This document shows positions 34,162 through 43,431 of a DNA stretch of 64,000 nt, piece after piece. The stretch lies in contig JAAZZQ010000060.1 in the NCBI GenBank assembly GCA_014239155.1, forward strand, positions 1 to 64,000, given 5' to 3'. The DNA comes from Lachnospiraceae bacterium. Lineage in GTDB: Bacteria > Bacillota > Clostridia > Lachnospirales > Lachnospiraceae. The translations under genes and the position numbers were made by a program. Within the stretch, counting starts at the first letter, position 1; each line of letters starts with the position of its first letter. Under the pieces are notes generated by a model, which did not search any database, had not been told where the DNA came from, and saw only the letters and a program-made list of their open reading frames with translations.

Positions 34162-34245
34162 TTAAAAGGAAAAAAATTCTAAAAATATGTTGCAATTTGT
34201 GTGATATGGTGTTAAACTGATTATGTAAAATGAATGCTAGATGAT

Positions 34246-34277
34246 AAAGAGTGGGCTTGTAAGTCCACTCTTTTGTT
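34246..34277 (+). terminator. Terminator-like hairpin ahead of rimP
   Basis: AGAGTGGGCTTG pairs with the following TAAGTCCACTCT, then TTTTGTTT. It lies 220 bases after the citrate synthase stop and about 115 bases before rimP, so it could be an attenuator of the rimP-nusA operon if the promoter lies upstream. Confidence 0.65.
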
Positions 34278-34278
34278 T

Positions 34279-34343
34279 GATGCGCAGACCCGTGCAGAGG
34301 AAAAAAGCCACTAAAGTGGCGCACGGGTCGCGCGGCGAGTAGG
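34279..34343. repeat. Palindromic repeat family A, copy 2
   Basis: ATGCGCAGACCCGTGCA (34279-34295) faces TGGCGCACGGGTCGCGC (34316-34332), then GGCGAGTAGGG. The short insert carries CCACT/AGTGG. Same arms and tail as copy 1 at 13674. Confidence 0.65.
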
Positions 34344-34391
34344 GAAGCTTTATCTTCTCTACTTGATTGTGCACGATTATGGGGTGATCGA

Positions 34392-34868
34392 ATGGCGAAA
34401 AAAGATTTGTATGAAGAACGTGCAGAGGCATTGTTAGTGCCAATTGTAGCGGCAAACAACTGCGAGATTTATGATGTGGAGTATGTAAAAGAAGGAAGTG
34501 ACTGGTATCTGAGAGCATATATTGATAAGCCAGAAGGTGTGAGCATTGTGGACTGTGAGAATGTCAGCCGCGCTTTTTCAGATAAACTAGATGAGGTGGA
34601 TTTGATACCAGACGCCTATATTTTGGAAGTGTCAAGTCCGGGGTTAGGCAGAGCACTGAAAAAAGATAGACATCTTGAAAAAAGTCTTGGCGAGGAAGTC
34701 GAAGTAAAAACCTATAAGCCAATTGCGTTGCAGAAGGAATTTATTGGTATCCTAAAAGCTTATGACAAGGATACAATCACAATAGAAATGGAAAATGGTT
34801 CAGAGACAAAGGATATGGTCTTTGCCAAATCTGATATAGCAATCATAAGATTGGTGCTAGACTTTTAG
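34392..34868 (+). CDS. rimP: Ribosome maturation factor RimP
   Basis: A 158-residue RimP assisting 30S subunit assembly. Family features are the N-terminal alpha/beta domain ending in DAYILEVSSPGLGRALKKDRH and the C-terminal SH3-like beta barrel with the DTITIEMENG stretch. GGGGTGATC precedes the ATG. First gene of the conserved rimP-nusA-rnpM-ylxQ-infB-rbfA order. Confidence 0.95.
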   Translation: MAKKDLYEERAEALLVPIVAANNCEIYDVEYVKEGSDWYLRAYIDKPEGVSIVDCENVSRAFSDKLDEVDLIPDAYILEVSSPGLGRALKKDRHLEKSLGEEVEVKTYKPIALQKEFIGILKAYDKDTITIEMENGSETKDMVFAKSDIAIIRLVLDF

Positions 34869-34945
34869 ACTGGTGGTCAAAAAGACTGGCCACTTGGGGA
34901 TCGAATGATTGAAACTGAATTTAAGTTTAGGAGGGTAAAGGAAAA

Positions 34946-36151
34946 ATGAATAAAGAATTAATGGAAGCGCTAAATAATCTTGAGAAGGAGAAGGAGATTA
35001 GCAAAGAGACTCTTTTTGAGGCGATTGAAAATTCTCTTTTGACAGCCTGCAAGAATCATTTTGGCAAAGCGGACAATATCACTGTTCAGATTGATAGAGA
35101 AACTTGCGATTTTATCGTATATGCCACAAAGGATATTGTTGCATCTTATGACGAGGTTGAGGATGATGTTACCCAGATTTGTATTGATGATGCCATTCAG
35201 ATTTCAAAGAATGCCGTGATTGGTGGCACAATTAATATAGAAATTAAGTCAAAGGAGTTTGGGCGGATTGCGACACAGAATGCAAAGAATGTGATTTTGC
35301 AGAAGATTCGTGAGGAAGAGCGCAGTGTTGTCTATAATCAGTTCTTTGAGAAAGAGAAGGATGTAGTCACAGGAATCGTACAGCGTTATATTGGTAGAAA
35401 CATCAGTATCAATCTAGGCAAAGCAGACGCAATGCTCAATGAGGCGGAACAGGTAAGAGGAGAGGAGTTCAAACCAACAGAGCGCATTAAAGTGTATATT
35501 TTGGAAGTAAAAAATACACCAAAAGGACCTAGAATCCTTGTCAGCAGAACGCACCCAGAACTTGTAAAGCGCCTATTTGAATCGGAAGTGACAGAAATTA
35601 AAGATGGAACCGTTGAGATTATGAGTATTGCGCGAGAAGCTGGAAGTCGTACAAAGCTTGCAGTTAGGACAAATAATCCAAATGTGGATGCGGTGGGGGC
35701 GTGTGTTGGTATGAATGGTGCGCGTGTCAATGCAATAGTAGAGGAACTACGAGGAGAAAAAATCGACATTGTAAACTGGGATGAAAATCCCGGAAACTTT
35801 ATTCAAAATGCACTGTCTCCCGCCAAGATTGTTGCCGTGTTTGCTGATCCTGACGAGAAGACGGCGAAGGTGGTTGTTCCAGATTATCAGTTGTCTCTTG
35901 CAATTGGAAAGGAAGGGCAGAATGCACGACTTGCCGCCAGACTGACAGGGTATAAGATTGATATTAAGTCGGAGACGCAGGCCAAAGATGCGGAGGGGTT
36001 CCGGTACGAAGATTATATGTTTGACGAGGACGGGGATGTTTACTACGAAGAAGAATACGAAGAGGCAGCGTCCGACGCAAAAGATTTGGTGATGGAAGAG
36101 GCGGAAGTTCCCGGAGAAGAAGGATTTGACGAGGAGGGGACTGAGGCGTAA
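34946..36151 (+). CDS. nusA: Transcription termination/antitermination factor NusA
   Basis: A 401-residue NusA with the N-terminal RNA-polymerase-binding domain (about 1-125), an S1 domain (about 135-200) and two KH domains (about 205-345), including [18 protein letters not shown] and [18 protein letters not shown]. The C-terminal ~50 residues are an acidic E/D/Y-rich tail with no family repeats. It modulates pausing, termination and antitermination. AGGAGGG precedes the ATG. The next start codon follows the stop directly. Confidence 0.96.
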   Translation: MNKELMEALNNLEKEKEISKETLFEAIENSLLTACKNHFGKADNITVQIDRETCDFIVYATKDIVASYDEVEDDVTQICIDDAIQISKNAVIGGTINIEIKSKEFGRIATQNAKNVILQKIREEERSVVYNQFFEKEKDVVTGIVQRYIGRNISINLGKADAMLNEAEQVRGEEFKPTERIKVYILEVKNTPKGPRILVSRTHPELVKRLFESEVTEIKDGTVEIMSIAREAGSRTKLAVRTNNPNVDAVGACVGMNGARVNAIVEELRGEKIDIVNWDENPGNFIQNALSPAKIVAVFADPDEKTAKVVVPDYQLSLAIGKEGQNARLAARLTGYKIDIKSETQAKDAEGFRYEDYMFDEDGDVYYEEEYEEAASDAKDLVMEEAEVPGEEGFDEEGTEA

Positions 36152-36418
36152 ATGGCAAAAAAAATTCCATTAAGACAGTGTATTGGCTGCGGTGAGATGA
36201 AGAGCAAAAAAGAAATGCTTCGGATACTGAGAACAGAGGACCAAAATATTATTTTGGATACGACAGGCAGAAAGAATGGCAGAGGCGCTTACATATGCCC
36301 TAACTCAGAGTGTATGAGGAGAGCGAGAAAGTCAAAGGGATTGGAGAGAGCGTTTAAAATGCCAATACCTGATGAAATATATGACAGTTTGACAAAGGAG
36401 ATTGAAGTGTTTGAATAA
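36152..36418 (+). CDS. rnpM: RnpM (YlxR), RNase P modulator
   Basis: An 88-residue YlxR/DUF448 protein with RQCIGCGEMKSKKEML and the GRGAYICPNSECMRRA stretch typical of the family. B. subtilis YlxR binds and modulates RNase P and has been renamed RnpM. The ATG abuts the nusA stop, so translation is probably coupled. Confidence 0.94.
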   Translation: MAKKIPLRQCIGCGEMKSKKEMLRILRTEDQNIILDTTGRKNGRGAYICPNSECMRRARKSKGLERAFKMPIPDEIYDSLTKEIEVFE

Positions 36419-36737
36419 GGTGTATTCCATGCTGGGGCTTGCCATGAAGGCAGGCAAAGTAGTAAGTGGAGAGTTTGCAACTGACAAGAGCGTTAAGAGT
36501 GGCAAGGCATGGCTTGTTATTGTCTCGGAAGATGCATCGAATAATACGAAGAAGATGTTTTCCAATATGTGTGAGTTTTATAAGGTTCCAAGATATTTCT
36601 ATGGAACAAAGGAAAAACTTGGACATACAATTGGTAAGGCTATGCGTTCATCTCTTGCAATTACAGATGAAAACTTTGCAAAATCAATCATGAAGCATCT
36701 TGAGGAATCTGTTAATCGTGAGGGTGAGGAGGAGTAA
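36411..36737 (+). CDS. ylxQ: YlxQ, L7Ae/L30e-like RNA-binding protein
   Basis: A 108-residue L7Ae/L30e/Gadd45-fold protein with [17 protein letters not shown] and the [18 protein letters not shown] strand. It binds kink-turn-like RNA in related bacteria and is non-essential in B. subtilis. The start is uncertain: TTG 36411 has AAGGAG at the right distance and overlaps the rnpM end, TTG 36402 is too close to that site, and ATG 36429 would lose family residues. Confidence 0.9.
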   Translation: MNKVYSMLGLAMKAGKVVSGEFATDKSVKSGKAWLVIVSEDASNNTKKMFSNMCEFYKVPRYFYGTKEKLGHTIGKAMRSSLAITDENFAKSIMKHLEESVNREGEEE

Positions 36738-36738
36738 T

Positions 36739-39700
36739 ATGGCAAAAATAAAAGTGTATGAATTAGCACAGGAGATTGGCGTAAAGAGCGCAGAGATTCT
36801 TGCATTATTAAAAAATAAAGGTATAGAGGTAAAAAGCCACATGAGTGTATTAGAAGACGGACAGGTAGAAGATGTAAGGAAGACATTAAAAAAAGTACCT
36901 GCCAAGTCAGAAGAGGCACCTAAGACAACAGAGAAAACAGAGGCAGCAGAAGAGACAAAGGCGCCTGCCAAGACTGGTGAGGGAACGATGAAGAAGAAAA
37001 AAAGCATTATATTTGTGAGCAATCCTCACAACTCAAAGATGCCAGGGGGAGCACAAATTCCCAGAAAAGCCGCGCATTCAGACAAAAAGGCTGCACCGCA
37101 GGCTAAACAGTCAGAGAACACAGAAGGGAAAAAGGCTGTTGTGCAGACAAAAGCTGAGAGTAAAGAGGCAAAAGATGCAGTTAAAACAACAGAGAAAACA
37201 GGAACAACTGCTGAAAAGCCAGCACAGAAGACTATACCAGAAACAGTGAGTGTGCAACCTGTAAAGACAGAGCCTGTCAAGAGTGAAGAACCGGTAAAAA
37301 CACAGGTTCAAGACAAGGCGCAGGTGTCGGAAAATACAGAAAAACCAATTAAAATAGAGACACCAAAGCCAATACAAAAAGAAGACAACAAAGAGAGCCG
37401 CAATCACCGCGAAAACCGAAGTGATGGACAGCGTTTTGATAACAGAGAGAATCGTGACAACAGAGAAAATCGAGAGAATCGTGACAATAAAGAAAACCGC
37501 GAAAATCGAAATGATAACCAGCGTTTTGAGAATCGCGATAACAGAGAGAGCCGCGACAACAGAGAAAATCGAGAGAACCGCGACAATCGAAAGGATGGGC
37601 AGCGCCGTGACGGGCAACGCCGCGAAAATCGAAACGATAATCAGCGCTTTGAGAACCGTGAGAATCGAGAGAATCGAAATGATGGACAGCGCCGCGATGG
37701 ACAGCGTTTTGAAAATCGAGAGAACCGTGACAATCGAGGTGATGGTCAACGGCGTGACAGCCAACGTCGTGACGGGCAGCGTCAGGGCGCAAGACAAGGG
37801 CAATTTGGCGGAGGCCGTGACAATAATGACCGCGGAGGTTGGGACAACAGAGGCGGATTTGGCAGCAAAAGTGCAAATAAGGGTGGGTTTATGCCGGAGA
37901 GTCCCATCAAGGATGCAGAGAAGCACAGAGATGAAGAAAAGCGCAGAATTAGTCAGGAAAAAGATAAGCGAAACCGCAAAGATTTAATGTATGAAGAGGA
38001 TGGAGACAACCTCAAGAATATAAAAGGCAAAAATAAACCGGGAAAATTTATTAAGCCTGAGAAGAAGGCCGTGGAGGCTGTCGAAGAGCAGATTAAGGTT
38101 ATCACTCTTCCAGAGACAATCACAATCAAGGATCTTGCTGACAAGATGAAGATACAACCGTCAGTTATTGTCAAGAAATTGTTTCTTCAAGGTCAAATTG
38201 TGACTGTCAATCAGGAGATAACCTATGAGACAGCGGAGAATATTGCAATCGAGTATGATATTATCTGTGAGCAAGAAGTTAAGGTGGATGTAATTGAGGA
38301 ACTTCTAAAAGAGGAGGATGAAAACCAGCAGGATATGATTCCAAGATCGCCTGTAATCTGCGTTATGGGTCATGTCGACCACGGTAAAACTTCGCTGTTG
38401 GATGCGATTAGAAAGACGAATGTCACGGACAAAGAGGCAGGAGGCATCACACAGCATATTGGTGCATACACCGTAAATGTCAATGGACAACGGATTACCT
38501 TCCTAGACACGCCAGGACATGAGGCATTTACTGCAATGCGTATGCGCGGGGCAAATTCTACGGATATTGCAATTCTTGTGGTGGCAGCAGATGACGGCGT
38601 TATGCCACAGACAGTGGAAGCCATCAGCCACGCAAAAGCGGCAGGGATTGAGATTATTGTCGCTGTCAATAAGATTGATAAGCCGGGTGCGAATATTGAA
38701 CGAGTGAAACAGGAGCTTACAGAGTATGGACTGATTGCCGAGGATTGGGGCGGAAGCACAGTGTTTGTGCCAGTGTCAGCAAAGAGTGGTGAAGGGATTG
38801 AACTGTTGCTTGAGATGATTTTATTGACTGCAGAAGTTCTTGAATTAAAAGCGAATCCAAACAGACGTGCGAGAGGCCTTGTAATTGAGGCAGAGTTGGA
38901 TAAAGGTCGTGGACCAGTCGCTACGATTTTGGTACAAAAAGGCACTTTAAATGTTGGTGATTTTGTGTCAGCGGGAGCAGCGAGCGGCAAAGTTCGTGCT
39001 ATGGTAGATGACAAGGGAAGGCGTGTGAAGGAAGCAGGACCATCTACTCCTGTGGAAATATTGGGGCTGAGTGATGTGCCAAATGCTGGAGAGATTTTTA
39101 TTGCACATGAAAATGATAAGGAAGCAAAATATTATGCGGAGACGTTTGTGGCACAGAATAAAGAAAAACTTCTTGAGGATACTAAAGCTAAGATGTCTCT
39201 CGATGACCTGTTTTCACAGATCCAGGCAGGAAATCTCAAAGAGCTCAATCTGATTATCAAAGCCGATGTCCAGGGTAGTGTGGAGGCAGTGAAGCAAAGT
39301 CTAATGAAACTTTCTAATGAGGAGGTTGTTGTCAAGTGCATTCACGGTGGCGTCGGTGCAATCAATGAGTCTGATGTCAGTCTTGCATCTGCTTCCAAGG
39401 CGATTATTATTGGATTCAATGTGCGTCCGGACGCACAGGCAAAGGCGACAGCAGAGCGCGAAGGTGTGGATGTGCGGCTTTATAAAGTGATTTATCAGGC
39501 AATCGAGGATATTGAGGCGGCGATGAAGGGCATGCTTGACCCAGTATTTGAGGAGAAAGTTATCGGTCACGCAGAAGTTAGACAGATATTTAAGGCATCT
39601 GCTGTCGGCAATATTGCGGGTTCCTATGTCCTTGACGGTGTTTTCCAGAGAGGATGTAAGATACGTATTACGCGCGAGGGCAATCAGATTTATGAAGGTG

Positions 39701-39843
39701 AACTTGCGTCACTCAAGCGGTTTAAGGATGACGTCAAGGAAGTCAAAGCAGGGTTTGAGTGCGGTCTGGTATTTGAAGGGTTTGACAGTATGCAGGAACT
39801 GGATATTGTTGAGGCGTATATTATGGTTGAGGTGCCAAGATAA
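36739..39843 (+). CDS. infB: Translation initiation factor IF-2
   Basis: A 1034-residue IF-2. Order: N-terminal subdomain [15 protein letters not shown] (1-50), low-complexity K/E/A/T/P region, a very repetitive N/R/E/D/Q segment (about 216-354), IF2_N at about 455-505, GTPase domain from about 540 with [12 protein letters not shown] near 545, DTPGH and NKID, then beta-barrel and C-terminal domains binding fMet-tRNA. It is longer than most IF-2 proteins because of the repeats. The ATG at 36739 follows GAGGAGG and starts one base after the ylxQ stop; a frame from 36700 lies inside ylxQ. Confidence 0.96.
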   Translation: MAKIKVYELAQEIGVKSAEILALLKNKGIEVKSHMSVLEDGQVEDVRKTLKKVPAKSEEAPKTTEKTEAAEETKAPAKTGEGTMKKKKSIIFVSNPHNSKMPGGAQIPRKAAHSDKKAAPQAKQSENTEGKKAVVQTKAESKEAKDAVKTTEKTGTTAEKPAQKTIPETVSVQPVKTEPVKSEEPVKTQVQDKAQVSENTEKPIKIETPKPIQKEDNKESRNHRENRSDGQRFDNRENRDNRENRENRDNKENRENRNDNQRFENRDNRESRDNRENRENRDNRKDGQRRDGQRRENRNDNQRFENRENRENRNDGQRRDGQRFENRENRDNRGDGQRRDSQRRDGQRQGARQGQFGGGRDNNDRGGWDNRGGFGSKSANKGGFMPESPIKDAEKHRDEEKRRISQEKDKRNRKDLMYEEDGDNLKNIKGKNKPGKFIKPEKKAVEAVEEQIKVITLPETITIKDLADKMKIQPSVIVKKLFLQGQIVTVNQEITYETAENIAIEYDIICEQEVKVDVIEELLKEEDENQQDMIPRSPVICVMGHVDHGKTSLLDAIRKTNVTDKEAGGITQHIGAYTVNVNGQRITFLDTPGHEAFTAMRMRGANSTDIAILVVAADDGVMPQTVEAISHAKAAGIEIIVAVNKIDKPGANIERVKQELTEYGLIAEDWGGSTVFVPVSAKSGEGIELLLEMILLTAEVLELKANPNRRARGLVIEAELDKGRGPVATILVQKGTLNVGDFVSAGAASGKVRAMVDDKGRRVKEAGPSTPVEILGLSDVPNAGEIFIAHENDKEAKYYAETFVAQNKEKLLEDTKAKMSLDDLFSQIQAGNLKELNLIIKADVQGSVEAVKQSLMKLSNEEVVVKCIHGGVGAINESDVSLASASKAIIIGFNVRPDAQAKATAEREGVDVRLYKVIYQAIEDIEAAMKGMLDPVFEEKVIGHAEVRQIFKASAVGNIAGSYVLDGVFQRGCKIRITREGNQIYEGELASLKRFKDDVKEVKAGFECGLVFEGFDSMQELDIVEAYIMVEVPR
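37384..37790 (+). repeat. Degenerate tandem repeats encoding RENRDN-type units in infB
   Basis: Many near copies of units such as GAGAATCGTGACAACAGAGA encode runs of [15 protein letters not shown] and DGQRRDGQR. They vary at third positions and create long false open frames on the opposite strand. Confidence 0.9.
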
Positions 39844-39848
39844 GAAGT

Positions 39849-39889
39849 TGTAGAAAAATAAGTGATATCGATTATTTCCTACAGTTTTT
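39849..39889 (+). terminator. Hairpin between infB and rbfA
   Basis: TGTAG-AAAATAA pairs with TTATTT-CTACA, followed by GTTTTTAAT. Probably a partial terminator or processing site within the operon. Confidence 0.55.
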
Positions 39890-39909
39890 AATATAGGAGT
39901 AAAAGTGAA

Positions 39910-40275
39910 ATGAGAAAGAACAGTGTAAAAAATACCCGTGTGAATGGGGAAGTTCATCGTGTTTTGGCAGAGGTTATTCGAAGTGACATAAAAGATCCAA
40001 GAATCAATCCTATGACCTCTGTTGTAACGGTGGAAGTGGCGCCCGATTTAAAGACCTGTAAGGCATGGATTAGTGTCTTGGGCGATGAGGATTCCCAGAA
40101 AGAGACGCTGGAAGGGTTAAGAAGTGCGGAGGGATATATTAGAAGCCTTCTTGCGAAAAAAATCAATCTTAGGAATACACCAGAAATCCGGTTTATTCTT
40201 GACCAGTCAATCGCCTATGGCGTGTCGATGTCCAAAAAGATTGATGAAATCAATCATGTAGCGAACAATGAATAA
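39910..40275 (+). CDS. rbfA: Ribosome-binding factor A
   Basis: A 121-residue RbfA with the KH-like fold needed for late 30S maturation and cold growth. Typical segments are NGEVHRVLAEVIRSDIKDPR and the LRNTPEIRFILDQS strand. AGGAG lies ten bases before the start. It ends at a clear terminator (40288), so nrnA has its own promoter region. Confidence 0.95.
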   Translation: MRKNSVKNTRVNGEVHRVLAEVIRSDIKDPRINPMTSVVTVEVAPDLKTCKAWISVLGDEDSQKETLEGLRSAEGYIRSLLAKKINLRNTPEIRFILDQSIAYGVSMSKKIDEINHVANNE

Positions 40276-40287
40276 AAAGTTAAAAGT

Positions 40288-40320
40288 ATCTGGGAATATT
40301 TGACTTCCCAGATATTTTTG
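40288..40320 (+). terminator. rbfA terminator
   Basis: ATCTGGGAA and TTCCCAGAT arms, then ATTTTTG. Confidence 0.88.
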
Positions 40321-40389
40321 TGTATGATGTACACAGGTGTATAAGAATATTACACCAAAATAAAGGGATTAAATGAGGGTAGTAAAGTT

Positions 40390-41373
40390 ATGGAAAAAAT
40401 TTATTTATTAGAGGAATGTAAGGACGCAAAATATATTTTGATATCGGGACATGTTAGACCAGACGGTGATTGTACAAGTTCGTGTCTGGCAATGTATTTG
40501 TATCTGAAGAAAGCATTGCCGGCTGCGAAGGTTCAACTTTGCCTTGAGGAGCCTCCTATAGTATTTCAGTGTATTCAGGATTTTGATAAGATTGACAGTA
40601 CGTATACTGTAGATGGAGAGGTTGATGTGTTTATCGCACTTGACTGTGAGAAATCCAGACTTGGAGAAGCAGAAGAAATTTTTGTAAAGGCAAAAAAACG
40701 CATTAATATCGATCATCACATTAGCAATAGCCAAGGATGCGGCGATATTAATTATGTGAATCCTGATAGTAGCTCGACGGCAGAATTGGTATATGAACTG
40801 ATGGATAAACAGTATATCAATCAGGAGATTGCCAAGGCGATTTACATAGGAATGATTCATGATACAGGAATATTCCAGTATTCTAACACGTCGCCAAATA
40901 CACTTCGGACAGCAGCGGAATTGATAGAATATGGTTTTGATTTTTCTAGTTTGATTGATGAAACCTTTTATGAGAAGACATATACACAGAATCAACTTCT
41001 TGGGCGGGCATTGCTTGAGAGTATCATATTTATGCATGGAAAGTGTATTGTCAGTGCGATTGATAAAAAAACGTTGGAGTTTTATAATGCAACAGCAAAA
41101 GATTTGGATGGAATTGTAAATCAACTTCGCATTACAAAAGGGGTTGAGTGTGCTATTTTTATGTACGCGACAGGTAATTTGGAATATAAGGTTAGTTTGC
41201 GTTCTTGCAAGTATGTAGATGTGAGCAAGATTGCAGCGTTCTTTGGCGGCGGCGGTCATATAAGAGCTGCTGGCTGCACCATCAATGGAACTTTTTATGA
41301 TGTGGTCAATAATATTTCCAAACAGATTGCACTTCAGATGAAAGCGTATGAAGAGAAGATGATGCTGAAATAA
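40390..41373 (+). CDS. nrnA: DHH/DHHA1 phosphoesterase NrnA (nanoRNase / pAp phosphatase)
   Basis: A 327-residue bifunctional oligoribonuclease and pAp phosphatase. The metal-binding DHH set is H21/D25/D27 (HVRPDGD), D85 (ALDCE) and D108-H109-H110 (NIDHH). The DHHA1 domain ends with GGGGHIRAAG near 291-300. It degrades 2-5-nt RNAs and recycles pAp from sulfur or acyl-carrier metabolism. GAGGG lies about ten bases before the ATG. It is followed 14 bases later by truB, as in many Clostridia. Confidence 0.93.
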   Translation: MEKIYLLEECKDAKYILISGHVRPDGDCTSSCLAMYLYLKKALPAAKVQLCLEEPPIVFQCIQDFDKIDSTYTVDGEVDVFIALDCEKSRLGEAEEIFVKAKKRINIDHHISNSQGCGDINYVNPDSSSTAELVYELMDKQYINQEIAKAIYIGMIHDTGIFQYSNTSPNTLRTAAELIEYGFDFSSLIDETFYEKTYTQNQLLGRALLESIIFMHGKCIVSAIDKKTLEFYNATAKDLDGIVNQLRITKGVECAIFMYATGNLEYKVSLRSCKYVDVSKIAAFFGGGGHIRAAGCTINGTFYDVVNNISKQIALQMKAYEEKMMLK

Positions 41374-41387
41374 ATGGCGGTGAAACA

Positions 41388-42290
41388 TTGATAAATGGAA
41401 TGATGAATATTTATAAGGAGGCTGGCTATACGTCTCATGATGTGGTGGCAAAGCTCCGCGGGATTGTAAAACAGAAAAAGATAGGGCATACTGGAACGCT
41501 TGATCCAGATGCAGTTGGCGTTCTTCCTGTGTGCTTTGGCAATGCGACGAAGTTGTGTGATATGTTGACAGACAAGAGCAAGGAATATGAGACAATTATG
41601 AGACTAGGTATGACTACAGACACACAGGATTTGAGTGGTAGGATTCTAACGGAGGCAAAGGTGCATGTAAGTGAGGCGGAAGTGGAACAGGCTGTAATGT
41701 ATTTTGTCGGTGGATATGAACAGACTCCTCCTATGTATTCTGCCCTGAAAGTTCACGGCAAGAAACTTTACGAGCTTGCGAGAGCGGGTAAAGAAATAGA
41801 GCGACAATCAAGACCTGTTGAGATTTTTTCAATTCAGATATTGGAGATTCGTCTGCCAGAAGTGCGGTTTGTGGTAAGCTGTTCTAAGGGCACTTATATT
41901 AGAACATTGTGTGCAGATATTGGAGAGAGACTTGGATGCGGTGGTGTTATGGCAAGTTTGGTTCGCACTAGAGTTGGAAATTTTCGCATTGCAGATTCCA
42001 TTACACTTGCCAAAGTGGAAGAATTGATACGACAGGGGACATATAGTGATTATGTGATTGCGCCTGACAGTGTATTTATGGAGTATGAGGGGGCGACAGT
42101 AAAATGGGAAGCGGAAAGTGCCCTTGCAAATGGAAATAAACTTTATCCGCATCAGTTGGATTTCGACCATCATAAATCTTTTGCAAATGGAGACCAGCTT
42201 CGCGTGTACAATGCGAAGCGTGAATTTCGTGCGATATATATCTTTGCGGAAAATGAAGGTGTGTTTAAACCATGCAAGATGTTTTTATGA
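41388..42290 (+). CDS. truB: tRNA pseudouridine-55 synthase TruB
   Basis: A 300-residue TruB. The catalytic aspartate is D39 in GHTGTLDPDAVGVLP. Family segments KLYELAREGK-like (KKLYELARAGKEIERQ) and SCSKGTYIRTLCADIG are present. It modifies U55 in the T-loop of tRNAs. The start is TTG 41388 with GGCGGTGA five bases upstream; MINGMMNIYKEAGYTSHD fits the family N-terminus, so later ATG codons are less likely. Confidence 0.94.
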   Translation: MINGMMNIYKEAGYTSHDVVAKLRGIVKQKKIGHTGTLDPDAVGVLPVCFGNATKLCDMLTDKSKEYETIMRLGMTTDTQDLSGRILTEAKVHVSEAEVEQAVMYFVGGYEQTPPMYSALKVHGKKLYELARAGKEIERQSRPVEIFSIQILEIRLPEVRFVVSCSKGTYIRTLCADIGERLGCGGVMASLVRTRVGNFRIADSITLAKVEELIRQGTYSDYVIAPDSVFMEYEGATVKWEAESALANGNKLYPHQLDFDHHKSFANGDQLRVYNAKREFRAIYIFAENEGVFKPCKMFL

Positions 42291-42315
42291 CAGTAGGTTC
42301 TAGGATAGGTGGAAA

Positions 42316-43263
42316 ATGAAAATTATTGAGAATACGACAGAGTTTTATATTGAGGAAAATACAGTTGTGGCAATCGGTAAGTTTGATGGGTTCCACAGAG
42401 GGCATCAAAAGTTGCTGGGATATTTGAGACAACAGCAGGAAAAAGGGCTAAAATCAGTAGTATTTACCTTCGTCCCCTCCCCCGCAGTATTTTTTAGCAA
42501 AGAGCCAGTTAGAGAATTATCTACAGTGGAGGAAAAACGCCGTATTTTTGAAAATGCAGGAGTTGATTACCTGATAGAGTATCCTTTTAATCAGAAGATT
42601 GCAGATATGGATCCAAAGATCTATATCAAGGAAGTACTTGTCAATAGAATTCGTGCGAAATGTGTGGTTGCGGGGGAAGACATCTCATATGGAAAGCAAG
42701 GTTCCGGAGATTATCAGTTGCTTCAGGATATGGCAGTAGAATGCGGGTATGAAGTGATATTGGTTGAAAAAGTGCAATATCAAGGGAAGGAAGTAAGTTC
42801 CACTTATGTGCGGGAAGAAGTCAGTCAGGGAAATATGGAATTGGTTAAAGAGCTTTTAGGAACCCCATACCATGTAGCGGGCAAGATTGTACATGGACGA
42901 AGATTGGGGCGTGTACTTGGCATGCCGACAGTGAACCTTTTGCCATCAGAGGAAAAGCTGCTTCCGCCCAAAGGAGTGTATTATTCTTATGTGTCCTTGC
43001 ATAGTGATTTAGGTGTGATGCCATATGATGGCAAACATTTTGCAGCGATTACGAATATTGGAACAAAACCTACGGTGGATGACCGTTCTGTCATGGGTGT
43101 GGAAACGTATATTTATAATTTTGACAAAGATGTGTATGGGGAGGAGATGGAAGTATATCTGCTGCGTCATAAAAGACCAGAGATGCGATTTGAAGGCGTG
43201 GAGGCTTTGAAGGCGCAGATGGCGATAGACATTGCAGATGGCAGAAAGTATCATAGATTATAG
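42316..43263 (+). CDS. ribF: Bifunctional riboflavin kinase / FAD synthetase
   Basis: A 315-residue RibF (RibCF). The N-terminal nucleotidyltransferase domain has GKFDGFHRGHQKLL and the STYVREEVSQG segment. The C-terminal flavokinase domain has GRRLGRVLGMPTVNL and the NIGTKPTVDDRSVMGVETYI run. It makes FMN and FAD from riboflavin. Start ATG follows AGGATAGGTGG, 25 bases after truB. Confidence 0.95.
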   Translation: MKIIENTTEFYIEENTVVAIGKFDGFHRGHQKLLGYLRQQQEKGLKSVVFTFVPSPAVFFSKEPVRELSTVEEKRRIFENAGVDYLIEYPFNQKIADMDPKIYIKEVLVNRIRAKCVVAGEDISYGKQGSGDYQLLQDMAVECGYEVILVEKVQYQGKEVSSTYVREEVSQGNMELVKELLGTPYHVAGKIVHGRRLGRVLGMPTVNLLPSEEKLLPPKGVYYSYVSLHSDLGVMPYDGKHFAAITNIGTKPTVDDRSVMGVETYIYNFDKDVYGEEMEVYLLRHKRPEMRFEGVEALKAQMAIDIADGRKYHRL

Positions 43264-43330
43264 ACACAATAAGTTTTATAAGAACTTTTTGTTTTGGAAG
43301 GAAATGACAATGGAATAGAAAGATTTGTTG

Positions 43331-43359
43331 TTGACAGATTGAGGATTCGGTGATATATT
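43331..43359 (+). promoter_or_regulatory. Promoter of the NlpC/P60 gene
   Basis: TTGACA at 43331-43336, a 17-base spacer, TATATT at 43354-43359. Confidence 0.8.
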
Positions 43360-43431
43360 AATTCTGTAATTTATATGTAACAAATTTGTAATATTAATTG
43401 GGTATACAATGAAAAGGAATTGATTGGAAAA

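Noticed and set aside
37111-37926. Long open frame on the minus strand (271 codons) opposite infB
   Set aside because: It arises from the repetitive RENRDN codons read in reverse; composition is low-complexity and infB is certain on the + strand.
40408-41595. 395-codon minus-strand frame opposite nrnA and truB
   Set aside because: It is Cys/His/Ile-rich with no family resemblance and lies opposite two well-supported genes.
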